Below, piece by piece: positions 20,784-33,299 of a stretch of DNA of 64,000 bases. The stretch lies in the NCBI RefSeq assembly GCF_009727055.1, contig NC_052354.1:34961465-35025464 (forward strand), given 5' to 3'. Each line of letters starts with the position of its first letter. Position 1 is the first letter of the stretch. The notes beneath the pieces are model-generated. The model was not told the DNA's origin and did not search any database. It saw nothing but the letters and a program-made list of their open reading frames with translations. Made by a program: the position numbers and the translations under genes. This DNA comes from Benincasa hispida. Its lineage: Eukaryota > Streptophyta > Magnoliopsida > Cucurbitales > Cucurbitaceae.

Positions 20784-21460
20784 AATATCCCATCTACTAA
20801 ACACTCAATTTATAAACCAAGGAAAAATTTTGTTTTTCCGAGATCTTTCATCTCAAATTATTTCTTAAGATATTCTATTACATTTGAAAGCTCTTCAGAA
20901 GTTCCAATTATATTTAAGTCGTCAACATTATAGTTATAATTGCAAATCCTGATTGTAATTTCTTTATAAAAACATTGATTTCTTTATGAAAACACACGGA
21001 CATATTATATTATTTTGATATCTTTCTTTTAATAAGTATCACTTAGGCGATTGTACCACATTCATCTTGATTGTTTCAATCCATATAGCAATCTCTATAA
21101 CTATATTGAATACAATTTTCGGGAATTTGATTTATATGTTTTAGGTACCTTAAATCATTCTAGGATTCTCATATTAGCAAGAGATCTATATAAATATGTT
21201 GTGACTACATTCATAAGATGCATGTTCAGATTTTTATACGCAGTCAAACCAATTAAATATCTTAATGTAATTGCATCCACCACCAGAGAATACATCTTCT
21301 TATAATCAATACCGAGTCTTTGTGAAAAATATTGTACAACGACTAGTCTTGCTTTATATCTTGTGACCTCATTATTTTCATTCCTTTTTCTCACAAATGC
21401 CCATTTGTATCTCACAGTTTTGACATCTTCTGGTGTTCGAACTATTGGTCCAAAAACCTA
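20784..21460 (-). pseudogene. Copia B reverse transcriptase, N-terminal and palm part
   Basis: On the minus strand the order is KWAFVRKRNENNEVTRYKAR, GIDYKKMYSLV and AYKNLNMHLMNVVTTYLY, where the usual first catalytic Asp is now Asn. Then come NYNVDDLNIIGTSEEL (the YVDD motif decayed to NVDD) and KFFLGL before the solo LTR. Stops and frame changes occur throughout. Confidence 0.8.
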
Positions 21461-21499
21461 ACGTTTTGAAAGTGAGTTTAATTCTGCCTCTATTGCTTT

Positions 21500-22990
21500 T
21501 TTCCACTGAAGCTAATCTTTTCTATGTCTACACTCTTCAACAGATTTTGGTTTAGAATCCTTATTTTTAGATATAATATCAAGAGTAACATTATATGCAA
21601 AAATATTATCAATAACTACATGGGTTCGGTTCCATCTTTTTCTTGTCATAACATAGTTTATTGAAATCTCATCATTATCTTTAGGTACTTCACCTTCCAC
21701 ACTCGTGATGCCATGAACTTCTTCATGGGTATTTACATCCTCAACCAAGTCTTCTTGACTATTAATTATTTTTTCGAGAATTTTTATCTTTAGAACCCAT
21801 TGGTCTACCACCTTTTGGCATGTTCCAGACTCATTAATGACAACTTGCCGTGTTGGGTTATCAATTTTCGATGGAACATTTGTAGTTGGTATGTGTCACT
21901 TAGTTACTTTCTTTGCATCTATAAATGCATCTGGTAACTAATTTACTATATTTTGTAAATGAATTATCTTCTAAACTTCAAATTCACATTGATCAGTACC
22001 AGAATCTAAATGAGACAATAACGATGCATTCCATATAATTTCTTTTTCTAACTTATTAATTCCTCCCCCTACTTTTGAAAAAATTGTCTTATTAAAATGA
22101 CAATTAACAAATCGTGCAGTAAATACATCCCCATCAATAAAATATTTAATAATTGATGGGGAATCATATCCAACATATATTCATGACCTCCTTTGAGGGC
22201 TCATCTTTGTACGTTGTAGTGGAGCAATTGGAACATATACAACATATCTAAAAATTCTCAAATGGGTGATATTTGGCTCATGACCATAAGTTAATTGTAA
22301 TGATGAATACTTATGACAAGCTACTGGCCTAATGTATACAAGTGACGTTGCATGCAAAATACCATGTCCTCATATAGATGTAGGAAGTTTATCTCTCATA
22401 AGCAATGGTCTAGCAATTAACTGCAAACATTTTATGAATGATTCCGCTAAACTATTTTGTGTATGAACATGAGCTATAGGATGTTCAATACTTATCCCAA
22501 TTAACATACAATAATTATCAAAAGCTTGGGATATAAATTCACCAACATTATTAGGATGAATGGTCTTAATTGTATAATAAAAAAAGTGTGCTTTTAACTT
22601 AATTATTTGAGCAAATAATCTTGCAAATACAAAATTTCTATTTGATAATAAGCACACATGTGACCATCTGCTGGATGCGTCTATTAATACCATAAAATAT
22701 CTAAATGGTCCACTTGTTGGGTTAATAGGTCCAGATAAATCACCATGAATTCATTCTAAAAATGTAGGTGATTCAGTCCCCACTTTAACTGGTGATGATC
22801 TAATGATTAATTTGCCTTGAGAGTAAGCATCACATGATAATTATTGAAGAATCTTCTGGCTTTTCAATGGATGTCTATTTGAATTATCAATAATTCTTCT
22901 AATCTTTATAGACCCTAGATGACCTAATCTATCATACCAAATTATAAATGTCTTAATTCATGAACTTCAGGTCCATTGTTGCATATGTTT
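21500..22990 (-). pseudogene. Copia B integrase and linker remnant
   Basis: The integrase core reads MVLIDASSRWSHVCLLS (a catalytic Asp), IKTIHPNNVGEFISQAFDNY where the second Asp is replaced, and HVHTQNSLAESFIKCLQLIA (catalytic Glu). Its C-terminal SH3-like part is decayed between 22370 and 22140. The linker before RT (21512-21811) contains EEVHGITSVEGEVPKDNDEI and the basic segment RKRWNRTHVV. All parts contain stops. Confidence 0.75.
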
Positions 22991-23790
22991 CAGTTACTCG
23001 TATACGAGTATAATATATTCCAGAAGATAAAACAGACAATTCTTCCAGTATAATTTTTCATATGAGACGGTAGATTTGATATAAAGATACTCCATATTAT
23101 TTTTCTTTTAGTCTCAATATGATAACCAGTGCAACGTATATCTTTAAAACTAAGTAGATTTCTTTTTGATTGACTAGAGAACAATGCATTGTCAACTGTA
23201 AATTTTGTTCATCTAGGAAAAATAATATTTGTTTTTCCAAAACCTTCAATTAGGTTTGCAGAACTTGATACTATATTGACTTTTTCTTCTAGCATTGTCA
23301 GTTTGAAAAAATATTTTCTACTTGTATGTATTATATGTGTTGCATTGTTTGCCAAACACAGATCTTCTTTACTCATTTTTTTAGTCACCCAACATATGAA
23401 AGTGATCCAGGTTTCATCATTAAAAGAAAATAATTACAATAAAAAACAACATTTGGAATATACAAAGGTTATCATCTATTAAGAGAAAAAAACACGGAGA
23501 TGGAAAAAAAAAACATTAAGTTTAGATATTTTCAAAGTCAAAGGAAACACTTGATGTTCCATTCTATCAATTTTCTCTTCAGAAGATTTAAAGAAGTCCA
23601 CCACATCCAAATTTGTCATATGGGATGGGTCAAATATGTCATTATCCTGGTATGCAAAATTTGCTTCCATATTTTTCTCTTTTACCTTCAGGAATGCTTG
23701 ATAAAGATCAACTAAGTGCTTTGACGTACGATAGGTACGTGACCAATGTCCAGTCATTCTGCATCAAAAGCATTTATTTTCAACATTTTT
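22991..23790 (-). pseudogene. Copia B pre-integrase, protease region and zinc knuckle
   Basis: The zinc knuckle reads C-F-stop-C-RMTGHWSRTY, so the last Cys is now Tyr and a stop lies between the first two Cys. It is followed by KHLVDLYQAFLKVKEKN. The pre-integrase part starts MFSSQSKRNLLSFKDIRCTG. I could not see an intact DSG protease motif between them. Confidence 0.7.
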
Positions 23791-23802
23791 TGAACTCTTA
23801 TA

Positions 23803-24351
23803 TTATGGAGATTTTCCTTTTTTATCATCATTTTGTGTGGTTCCTTTGAAACCTGAATGGCTAGAACGACCACCACAAAAATAATAATTATTTCTTCCTC
23901 TACCATGGTCACAATCTCGACCACGACCACGACCTCGACTATGATTATTATTAAAATTTATAACATTCTTTAGGGAATTATGTTGTCCTGGTTGGTCAAG
24001 ATTCATGATTTTTCATCAATAACTCGTTATTTTGTTCGACCATGAGAAAACATGAAATTAGTTTAGAATATTGTTAAAAACCTTTCTCTCGATATTGCTG
24101 TTGCAGGAGCATATTCGAGACATGAAATGAAGAAAATGTCTTCTTTAACATATTATCTTCAGTAATTTTCTCTCCGCATAACAACAATTTCGAACTGATT
24201 TTAAATAATGAGGAGTTGTAATCACTTACTAATTTGAAATCTTGTAGCCTCAAGTGCACCCACTTATAACAAGATTTAAGAAGAATAACTATTTTTTTTA
24301 TGATCATACCTCTCTTTCAAATTTTTCTACAAGATACGAGCATTTTTTATT
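23803..24351 (-). pseudogene. Copia B gag, middle and C-terminal part
   Basis: On the minus strand the capsid part reads KWVHLRLQDFKLVSDYNSSL, KISSKLLLCGEKITEDN and LLQQQYREKGF. After a frame break comes a Gly/Arg-rich nucleic-acid-binding tail (GRGRGRDCDHGRGRNNYYF). The N-terminal part lies beyond the inserted LTR at 28606-28810. Confidence 0.8.
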
Positions 24352-25089
24352 GTAAGTGAAGGGATCAAATTCCAAGTGGAACTGTGTGATCACCTTGCAA
24401 TTTTGTTTTCGATTTTACAAAAACAAAATATGGTATAAAAATAATAACATAATGGATAAACAATCAAGATTAGCATGCATTTAAGAGAATAAAAGAGGGA
24501 AGAGCTAAGCCTTAATTTTGTAGAATCCCAAATTCTTCATGATTTCCTCAGTGTCTTCTCTGGAACGTCTCTTCAATGATCAAGGGACACCACCATAAGT
24601 GAAACATTATTATTCTCTAGGATCCCAAGAATTGGATGTGTGGTCTCCAAGACTTGGAAGAGGAAGAAGAACTAGTAGAGAAAATAAAAGAGATTCTGGG
24701 AGAAGTAGTAGGAGACTAGGATTTAGAATTCCTAATTCAACCATGTCACAAACATGGGCCATGAAGACTATGACATCCCAAATTTTTGCGTAATTTAAAT
24801 TAAGTTATTTTGTAATACTTCGGGATTGTTTTGGATTCTTGGAGGTTAAATTGAATTATTGTAACAGAAAATTCAATTTTAATATTTGACCCGAGAAGAA
24901 TTTTGGAATTTAAATTTGATTAGGAAAAATTTGGAAAAAAATTGGGATTTATGTCAAATGGTTTCAGTTTTGATTTAATTTGAGAAATTGAATTAAATTG
25001 GGAGATTTGGTATTATTTTGAAAAGATATTTGGAATTTATTTTAATCTAAAGAGATTAGGATTTTGAAAAGGAAAAGGAAAGAAAATTA

Positions 25090-25172
25090 TATATATATGT
25101 GTGTGTGTATATATATGTATGTATGTATATATATATATGTATGTATGTATGTATATATATATATATATATTT
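25090..25172. repeat. AT/GT/ATGT microsatellite
   Basis: A compound run of (AT)n, (GT)n and (GTAT)n units lies inside the nested LTR. It produces long meaningless open frames rich in Tyr, Ile, Cys and Met. Confidence 0.9.
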
Positions 25173-26409
25173 ATATGTATGTGTGTCAGAAGGAAAGAAA
25201 AAAATATATATAATAAAAAAAATTCTCTCTTCCCTTCTTTCTTTCGCGTATGCTACCCCCTTTCCCTTATGCCTGAAGCCCTAGCCATTTGTGACCCACC
25301 CCCGTGGCACCCCTAGCCGTCGACCTAGCCGCCACCTTCGACCAGCCGTGCCTTTGGATCCGGCCCTTGTGCAGTCGCTAGCCGTTGGTCATTCGCCAGT
25401 CTTCAGTCGCTTGTCTGCCTAGATCTAGAGCCATCTGCAAAGCCCAGCCGTGCGCTCTAGCCTTTATCGAAGCCTCAACTACCACTCCTTCTTCTAGTGT
25501 CATTTGAGCCTAGCCTTCGTCAACTCCTCTACCTAGTTCCACCGCAACTCAGAGTCGCATGCGAGCTATGCTTGATCGTCGTTGCTGATGGTTCAGTGTC
25601 GTAGCCGTCGATGTCGATAAGATTTTGTAAATGTGTGTGGTTACTTTTGAATGCCAATCAATCGTTGGTTTCGTTTAATGCTTACCTATTACGTTTGGGT
25701 TGTAGGTCTGACTTTTGGAGGAGGTTGAAATTGAAAGTGTGCTACTCACACTTGCAAAAGTTGATTTTTGCAGTTTTGGCATAGTTTCGAGTGAATGGTT
25801 GAGTTGGTTTCCTTTTGGGTTAAGGGGGTAATTGTAAAAAATTTAGTTATTAAACTTTGGTTTTTATTTATGTTTAGTTTGGACAAATACATTGAACTTT
25901 GGACCTGACTTCGAACCAAGCCACAACTTTGGTAAGTTTATTTGGAGACATTTGGATTAATTTAGTTAATTGGATTTAGACCCTATGGGGTAAGTTTAAA
26001 ATCTGGATTTATTGTTTTGGGCCAAGGGTCCAAAATGAAAATTTGCAATTTATGTTATAGGGTGGATTCAAGTCTTCCAAAAGTTTTAAGAAGTTAATTT
26101 TGTGGACTATTATTCGTGACCAAGTTTGAGTAAGTAATCTTACTACTAGAACTGTCTAAGTGTCAGACGATAAAATTTAAGATTAATTTTTTAGGATTCT
26201 TAGATTTGTTAGCACCGAGATGTTTGAGGAAAAATAATTTGTTATTAAATATGTTTTGATACATGATATGTATGCTAGCATGAATTGAATTATTCTTTGA
26301 TTGTATGATTGGCTAAGATGAACAATGAGTATGGTGATACATATTTGCATGTTTGTGGGACTATGTTATGTTTATGATAGTGATAGTTAACCTTACCCGT
26401 AATTAGATA

Positions 26410-26695
26410 CCCACCAGAGGTGGTGATCTTCTTTGGGGTTTCACCAAAGGTTTGTATTTTCTTCAGGATTCATCAGAGGTGGTGATCTCCTTCGGAGTTT
26501 TACCAGAGGTTTGTGTTTCCTTCGGGATTCACCAAAGGTGGTGATTTTATTTGGGGCTTCACTAGAAGTTTATGTTTCCTTCGAGATTCACCAGAGGTGT
26601 GTGTTTCCTTGGGGGTTCACTAGAGGTGGTGATCTCCTTCGGGGTTTTACTAGAGGTTTGTGATTCCTTCGAGATTCACCAGAGGTTTGTAGGTA
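26410..26695 (+). repeat. 29-bp minisatellite within the LTR, about 10 units
   Basis: Units of about 29 bp follow CACCAGAGGT-x-TGTTTCCTTCGGGATT. Two alternating variants occur, one with GGTGGTGATCTCCTTCGGGG and one with GGTTTGTGTTTCC. Reverse-complement units of 26 bp recur in both LTRs of the gypsy element at 31319-31397 and 36203-36357, with different copy numbers. Confidence 0.8.
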
Positions 26696-28605
26696 CACCT
26701 AATCCACGGTAGAGTGGGTTCAACTATTCACTAATTAATCATCCCACAGAACTAGAGGGTTATGTACATCCCACTAGAGAGTGGCATCTAGAGGACATGA
26801 ATGCCTAGCATGACCTCGGTAGCGGGGTTACTTACTAAGTATTTTATACTAATTCTTTCTCATGTTTTATTTTTCAGGTAAGGGTAAGAGCACGCCGGCG
26901 AATGACATGTGGAATCCATGATCGAGCCACTGGGACTAACCATATGCTTCCGCTCATTTTTTTCTTCAGGATTTTATGTTTTGAAATTTCTAGTCTTGAT
27001 GTTTGAACTTGAAATTCTGGTATTTGTGCTTTTGAACATTTCATGAGAATTTTCTAGTTTTATTTCATGGTTATTTTTTTTAAGGGTACCCTATTAAATA
27101 AATTTTAGTTATTTACTTTAAATTAAGTTATTTATTTCATAGTATTTAATTGGCTTTTACCAAATCATGAAAATGTGTCGATTTGAAATATATGCATACA
27201 TGTGGTAACGACCTAGTATAAGTCCTAAGAGTTGGGTCGTTATAAAGACTTATTTATAGAGAGGAGGGGTGACTACCTTCTCCTAGTCTTTCTTATGGTG
27301 ACTCCCTTCTCCTAGTCTTTCTTATTCCTACTCTAGTTCTAATTTAATTAAATAAATTTTATTTAATTAATAAGTTCAATAATTAAATAACCATATATAT
27401 TAAGTCCAGTTTAATATATATAATTAATTAATAAATAAATAAAAATCACATGTTATTTATCTCTACTTCTCAAAAATTAATTAATTAATCATTAATTAAT
27501 CAACTAAACGATTATATTATATCATATTTAATATAGAATCAATCAACATATAATTATCACATAATTATATGTATACATCTCTTTAATATTTGAATCTTAT
27601 TCAAATATTTTTCTCTCTTAATTATAGATCACATCTATAATTAACCATATTATATTAAGCTCATTAATATGCAATTAATTTGAACAATTCAAACAATTCC
27701 TCTTATATATTCTTTAGTGAGCTAATAAGGGGATCTTATGGACCTACAGATTAGATGCTCTAATGATATAAGATTAATTAATTAAACTCTTTAATGAAAT
27801 TAATCAGTGTACATTAACTACCGATCACTCCACTAGAGACCGATAGCTGCATTTTTTGCACTATAGATTTATTTCTGTGTTCATAGATGTAACCAATTAG
27901 CAGTGAATCAACTCTTCACAAATTGCTCATAACTATAGATTGGTTAAAATACCGTTTTATCCCTATAGTTACATATAACTCCTTAAATACCACTGATTTC
28001 TCTAATGAATAAACCGTTTATAGTCCAACTATAAACTAACACCTCTCATGAGGTCTCAATGTTCAAGTCTTGGAATCAACTATTAAAGAAGTAATTTATC
28101 TATTTTCTCTAAGGTCGGAAAAAGAGTGAATTTCATCTTGTGTAGCTGTGTTTCTACCTCCTTACTCGGATAAATCCCCACATGGTAGGATTGTTGAGTT
28201 GGCTAATAAGGCCATTCTCACTCATACAAATCAAAGGATTGTCCTCATAAACGGAGTTCACAACTCACTCAGGATTAAGGTCAAGTCACCTATGGTCATC
28301 TTAGTGATAAGTCTCTTCTAGCAATGGTGTTATATAGAAAGACTATTATTCGTGGTCCCGTCTTATACAAACTCTTTATATAGAATATCCCCATTCGCAT
28401 GTCTCCACATGAACGATCAGGATTATATCATTTGTAGCACTTTACAACAGTTGTAACATCTACAAAGCAAGTCGTATTCATAGTGTCACCAGCATAAGGT
28501 ACCCAACCTTATCCATCTACTACAAACCGTTTAGGTTATCACTTAAACGTGATCTACATGTATGTCTCCACATACATGTTTAAGTTTCATAAAATAACCT
28601 TTAAG

Positions 28606-28810
28606 ATACTCCATTTTCAATCCCTTGTGGAGATGATGACGAGGAAAATCATAACTTTTGCTTCATTCTGACTGGATGTCATATTTCCTTTTTTAATAGT
28701 CTCTCCAAGATTCATAGCATCTAGGTGGATTTCAACATCAAGCACCCATGACAAATAATATTGCCGTTATTATCAAAGACGACAAATTCTAATTTTGTGA
28801 GATTTTTCAT
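28606..28810 (-). pseudogene. Copia B gag N-terminus
   Basis: From the ATG at 28810 the minus strand reads MKNLTKLEFVVFDNNGNIVM. It then continues in shifting frames with IHLDAM-like and LHKGLKMEYL pieces before the LTR insertion. This is the start of a copia gag. Stops and frameshifts interrupt it. Confidence 0.75.
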
Positions 28811-28972
28811 GGCAACACTATGATAAAATATTGTATTTATATTAAAATTTTAATAGATATTAAATATGCAAAATAAAATAAAATTTATTAATTATAACGA
28901 ACAAGGAAAAACAGACATACCTTTAAGACCTACCTTTAATAGGAAAATCAATAGGAGCTCGTGTTGACAATG

Positions 28973-29335
28973 TGTTGTAAACTTGAGGAGCACACTGAGA
29001 ACATAGATTCCAATAAAATATAATATTAAAATAAATATAATATAATATATAAACATATGAAATAAATAAATAAATAATAAAATAAAATAAAAATGATGGA
29101 TTTTTCCACTTTCTCTAATCTTTTTTACTTTATCCAATGTGTGTGCGTTTTTCAGACCCACCAAATGCCACTATTTATATACAATTTGCCAAGTAGGAGG
29201 TGGATTACGTAGACACTAATAATGTGTAATTTTGGGACACGGACAATAGTTGGGGTAATAGGGGATATGAAACATGGTCAATGGACACTCAGCATGAGCA
29301 TCTAATGACCATCTATTATTATAATATTTATAATA
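28973..29335 (-). repeat. 5' LTR of copia B
   Basis: It matches 17521-17872 throughout and has the same TATTATAAATATT start on the minus strand. On its inner side the minus strand reads TCAACACGAGCTCC, a degenerate primer-binding-like sequence at about 28955-28969. Confidence 0.85.
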
Positions 29336-30649
29336 AATACTATTTAATATTTAAAATAATAATAATAATAATTTTTGTATAACATAATACTATTTTCTTT
29401 AGACTTTATAGAAATAATCAATCCATCAATTGTTTCTCTCTCTCTCTTTCTTTGCAGTTTGTTGCATTTCCTTTTATGGGGTCCGTTTTGTTTGACTTGT
29501 GTCATTGTGTTTGTTACATTGGTTACTATATAAATAAAGTAGTTATTTATAAATTACAAATGCATATAAATATCTATAAAATACATGTGAGTAGAGGTAT
29601 AATGTACACTAAGTTTGTATAAGAAATCGACATTTAATTGTTCTTTGTATAATTGTAGAAGAAAATATTAGCATTGCCATAAGACATCATATTTTGAGTT
29701 TTTTTTTAAAAAAAAAAAAAAACGAACGTAACTCAACCATCATGGTGCTTTATCAACCTAGATAACAAAATTGTTCGGTTTTAGAAATATATTTAGTGTC
29801 TTTTCTAGCATTAAAAACTATTATTATCATTATTATTTGAAAGTACGAGAATTAAATTTAAGATCTATTGAAATCATATTAACTAAATTTGAAAATTTAA
29901 AAATTCAAAAGTTAAAATAAGTTGGAACTTGTAGTAATTTAAAGATGACAATGGGACAAGGTTGAATTGGGGATGCACTCTCCATCTCCGTCCGTTTGGA
30001 AGTTTTCCATCCTTATTTCTACCATATTCTCCGTTTTGAAAAATTAGGGTCGAGGTTGAGGATTTTCCCCCACTAGGAGATTGAGTCCCATCCCTGTTTT
30101 ACCATTTTTTTTATGGGAGACAACTCTTTGTGTATATGTGTTTATTGAGTCCAAAAAGTGTAGTTAATGTCAACAATATGTGATTGTTGAATCTAATATA
30201 ATGTAGTTAATGTCAACGGGGTGTGATTGTTCGGATGAAGGTGATTAATACATCTAATTGATATTTCTTTTCTTGTATAGGCCAGATGATAATCGATGTA
30301 TATTAAATAACAAAAACCATGATTTCATGTAACCATAGTTTAGAGAAAGAACAAAGATGATAGATGGACAAAACTTTGATAGTGAAATAAATTTAGAAAT
30401 GAGACAAAAATGGAGACAAATTTACATATAAAAAACAGCTTCTCAAATTCCTTCATGAAATTGTAAGTAATGTTTTAAAATAAAGTTTGGAAAAATGTTG
30501 ACCAAAAAAAAAAAAATTATCGAAGAAAAATAGAGTATTTCAAAGAGAAAAAATATATTAATTTTTTTTTAGGGTGAGGGCCAGTAGTGAACATTTTAGA
30601 GGGTGAACAAAGTTAAAACCTTTAATAAAATATACGTATATTCATATTA
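29336..30649. other. Intergenic AT-rich stretch
   Basis: I see no gene here. The stretch holds a 42-bp direct duplication near 30155-30240 (TGTAGTTAATGTCAAC occurs at about 30159 and 30201), a CT-rich run near 29435, poly-A/T runs, and a GGGAC...GTCCC inverted segment at 29948-30095 of unknown origin. Confidence 0.6.
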
Positions 30650-30761
30650 AGTCTAGTACTAATTCTTTTCCTTCACTATTTGACACATCATTAAATGATT
30701 TATTAATTTATGGAGGTAGCCATATGTAGATTCTATTAGCAGAAAATTTTCATACTACCAG

Positions 30762-32358
30762 TGTAACGACCCGACTCCCTAGGACTTAAGTTAGGCTGTT
30801 ATTAAAATACATGCATGTATGGAACTTAAAACAACACTCCTTTAGGATGAAATAAATGCTAAATAGATAAGGGGAGTTCAAAAGTCCTTTATTAAATGCA
30901 AATGATAAAAACAATCATAGGGTACCCATAAATCATAAAGGTTAATAAATACATATGAAAAAAAATTCTTAATAATAAGTTTCAAACATCAAAACTAAAC
31001 ATTAAGAGAAACATGAAAAGAATCTAAATCTCATGATGCAGAAGCGTAAAAACTAGTCCCAGTGGCTCGATCACGAATTTCGCTTGTCCATTGCCGGTGC
31101 ATCTCTACCATTACCTGAAATAACAACATGAGAAAGAATGAGTATAAAATACTCAGTAAGTAACCCCATTACTGGGGTCAGCTGGGCATCTATGTCCTCT
31201 AGATACCCACCTCTGGTGAAACATATAAACTGCTCTAGTCCTCATGGGATACATATGCACATGAAACAAGAAAAAGACTGAGTCATATCCTACTGTAGTT
31301 AAGCATGCCCACTACCTCTGGTGAATCTCGAAGGAGACACAAACTGGTGAATCTCGAAGGAGACACAAACTGGTGAATCCCGAAGGAAACACAAAATCTA
31401 ATGGGCATTTAACTAATCAGTAAGGACATTTGCACAATCTCAACATCATAATCATCACTGTACGAATCTATGACATACATATAAACCTCAACATCATGGC
31501 TCTACAATATACACATATACCTCAATATCATAGTTCTACAACATACATGTATACCTTAACATCATCAGATCAAATACAACCATGGAAGCACATACCATCC
31601 CATACTAGCATTCAAGTGTCTATGTGCATAAATAATAATTCAGATCTTGTAACAGAACATACATTAATCATGTTATACTATCAATCTTTCATGTTGTCAT
31701 TCTGCCATAACATTCATTTATCATGCTAGCATACATCCAATGCCTGGCCCGTGGGCAGTTCCAGTAGTAAGATTACTTACCTTAATAAAAAATCCACAGA
31801 TAAAACCAGACAACCAAATGATGACAGCGGTTTGAAGTAACGGCCCTAACATATGAATACAACCATTAAATTTCAGTCCAACAATAATTGCGAAACCTCA
31901 AATTCAAATTCAAACTACCCAAAACTTACCCCAAGTACTTGATCAACACCACTCCCAAAATCTCGACTCCAAAATCTCCTCCTAACAAATTCTAATTCCA
32001 ACGAGCGATGACTTAAAACCTTCAAAATATGAATTAAATGATTATTTAATCCAATAATCAATGGGTGTCAAAAATCCTTCAAGAAATCCATCTCATAACA
32101 TTGACCTTACCTAAATATAAGATCTGTTCAAAACAAAGAGTTGGCAGCGGAAACTGGAGTTGAATGACGGCCCCGTGACAGAAACTCGAGCAGCCCGTTG
32201 GACAGATCTATGGCGGCGAACCAGCGGCGCGGGGGTTTGTAGGGCTGGACAGAGGAATGGCTCGCGGCTGCGAACAATGGCTCCTCCGATTCGGGCTCAA
32301 AGTAGGCGGCGGCGACTTAGACGGATGGCTCCTCCGACTAGGCGAGATCAGTGTTACA
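30762..32358 (-). repeat. 3' LTR of the gypsy element, shortened
   Basis: It starts TGTAACGACCCGACTCCC and follows the right LTR closely, including the minisatellite. It then jumps from GCGAGATCAG directly to the terminal TGTTACA, losing about 550 bp present in the other copy. Confidence 0.85.
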
Positions 32359-32370
32359 TTCTTCCCTCCT
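32359..32370 (-). other. Polypurine tract of the gypsy element
   Basis: On the minus strand AGGAGGGAAGAA lies directly before the LTR start. Confidence 0.8.
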
Positions 32371-32394
32371 CAAAGAACTTTTGTCCTCGAAAGT

Positions 32395-32600
32395 TCATTC
32401 TTGAAAAAGCTCTGGGTGCTGGGCCTTCATCTTACCCTCTCGCTCCCAGGTAGCCTCCTTGACAGGTGATTCTGCCACAGGACTTTCACAAAAGCAATTT
32501 CCCGGCGGCGTAATTTTTTTTTTAACCTCTCTGGCGAGGATCTCTATAGGCTTCTCCTCGTAGCTCAAGTTGTTATTCAACTATAAGGGCTCAAAGTCAA
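32395..32600 (-). pseudogene. Gypsy chromodomain remnant
   Basis: The minus strand reads LSYEEKPIEILAREVKKK, then ITPPGNCFCESPVAESP in a shifted part, and VKEATWEREGKMKAQHPELF. The first and last segments are the hallmark ends of the C-terminal chromodomain of chromovirus integrases, thought to steer insertion into heterochromatin. The middle beta strands are scrambled by a frameshift. Confidence 0.8.
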
Positions 32601-33295
32601 CTACATGGGACGGATCTATCACATACCTTCCTCAAAATAGAAATGTGGAAGACATTATGAATTGAAGACAGTGCTGGAGGTAATGCCAATCAGTAAGCTA
32701 CGGAGCCAATTCGTTCTAAGATCTCAAAAGGCCCAATGAACCTCGAACTCAACTTCCCTTTCCTGCCAAACCTCATAATACCTTTTATATATGCCACTCT
32801 TAAGAACACTTTATCACCAATCTCAAATTCTAGGTCCTTACGTCTCACATCGGTATAGCTTTTCTGTCTACTATGAGTGTTTGCATACGATCTCTGATCT
32901 TCTATATTGCCTCATTCGTGGTCTACACTAGCTCAGGACCTAGCAACTTCCTCTCACCAACCTCACCCCGGCATACTGGAGACTTGAAACTCTTTCCATA
33001 TAGGGCCTTAAATGGCAATGTGCCAGTGGCAGTCTGATAGCTATTATTATATGCGAATTCCATTAAATGCAGGCGAGAGTCTCAATTCCCTGAAAACTTT
33101 AGTGCACAAGCGTACAACATATTCTCCAATGTCTGGTTCAAACGTTCTTTCTGACCATCATTTTGTGGGTGAAAAGTTGTATTAAAATCCAATCGAGTAC
33201 CCAATGCTAACTGAAGACTCTTCCAAAAACTAGATGTAAAACGAGAATCACTGTTTGACATAGTTGAAACTAGTATTAAAAAAAGGTGTGACAAC
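32600..33295 (-). pseudogene. Gypsy integrase C-terminal half
   Basis: The best segment (33082-33294) reads DSRFTSSFWKSLQLALGTRL then TTFHPQNDGQKERLNQTLEN. It contains the second catalytic region and the catalytic Glu of the gypsy integrase core, where the leading Asp context is preserved as SNSDSR. Downstream, fragments of the linker and GPY/F-like region continue to the chromodomain with stops. The N-terminal zinc finger and the first Asp are missing. Confidence 0.8.
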
Positions 33296-33299
33296 CCCT

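Larger units (their letters stand above)
24769..27244. mobile_element. Solo gypsy-type LTR nested in the gag-inserted LTR
   Basis: This 2476-bp block is flanked by a perfect AAGAC duplication (24764-24768 and 27245-27249). Its ends (TATGACATCCC and GGGTCGTTATA) are decayed versions of the gypsy LTR termini at 30762-37866 (TGTAACGACCC and GGTGTTACA), reversed. It shares with them the 29-bp minisatellite and the TCGATCATGGATTCC-like segment. It includes an AT/GT microsatellite (25090-25172) and a C-rich stretch (25250-25620). No coding region is present. Confidence 0.8.
24357..28600 (-). mobile_element. 5'-truncated LTR inserted in gag of copia B
   Basis: Read on the minus strand, this is the LTR family of copia C2. 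The shared order includes AAGTGATAACCTAAAC, GGTACCTTATGCTGG, TTTGTATAAGAC and an end in TTTGATCCCTTCA. Flanks are gtaag (24352-24356) and ttaag (28601-28605), a target-site duplication with one mismatch that falls inside the gag codons for EYLT. The first 150 bp or so of the LTR are missing. It is about 1.76 kb once the nested LTR at 24769-27244 is removed. Confidence 0.8.
17521..29335 (-). mobile_element. Copia element B with nested insertions
   Basis: This is a minus-strand Ty1-copia element with both LTRs (17521-17872 and 28973-29335), a polypurine tract, and gag, protease region, integrase, RT and RNase H in the expected order. It is broken by stops and frameshifts. Two LTR insertions expand it to 11.8 kb: a solo LTR in RT (18868-20778) and a truncated LTR in gag (24357-28600), itself carrying another solo LTR. 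Without these the element is about 5.65 kb, a normal copia size. I could not identify a clean outer target-site duplication. Confidence 0.9.

Noticed and set aside
25099..25316. Two overlapping open frames
   Set aside because: They are products of a (GT/AT)n microsatellite.
26433..26663. Open frame of 76 codons with repeated GFHQR-type units
   Set aside because: It is the 29-bp minisatellite translated. 29 is not a multiple of three, so the regular peptide is a by-product of unit variation.
32160..32469. Arg-rich open frames
   Set aside because: They lie in the GC-rich end of a gypsy LTR and cross its boundary at 32358.
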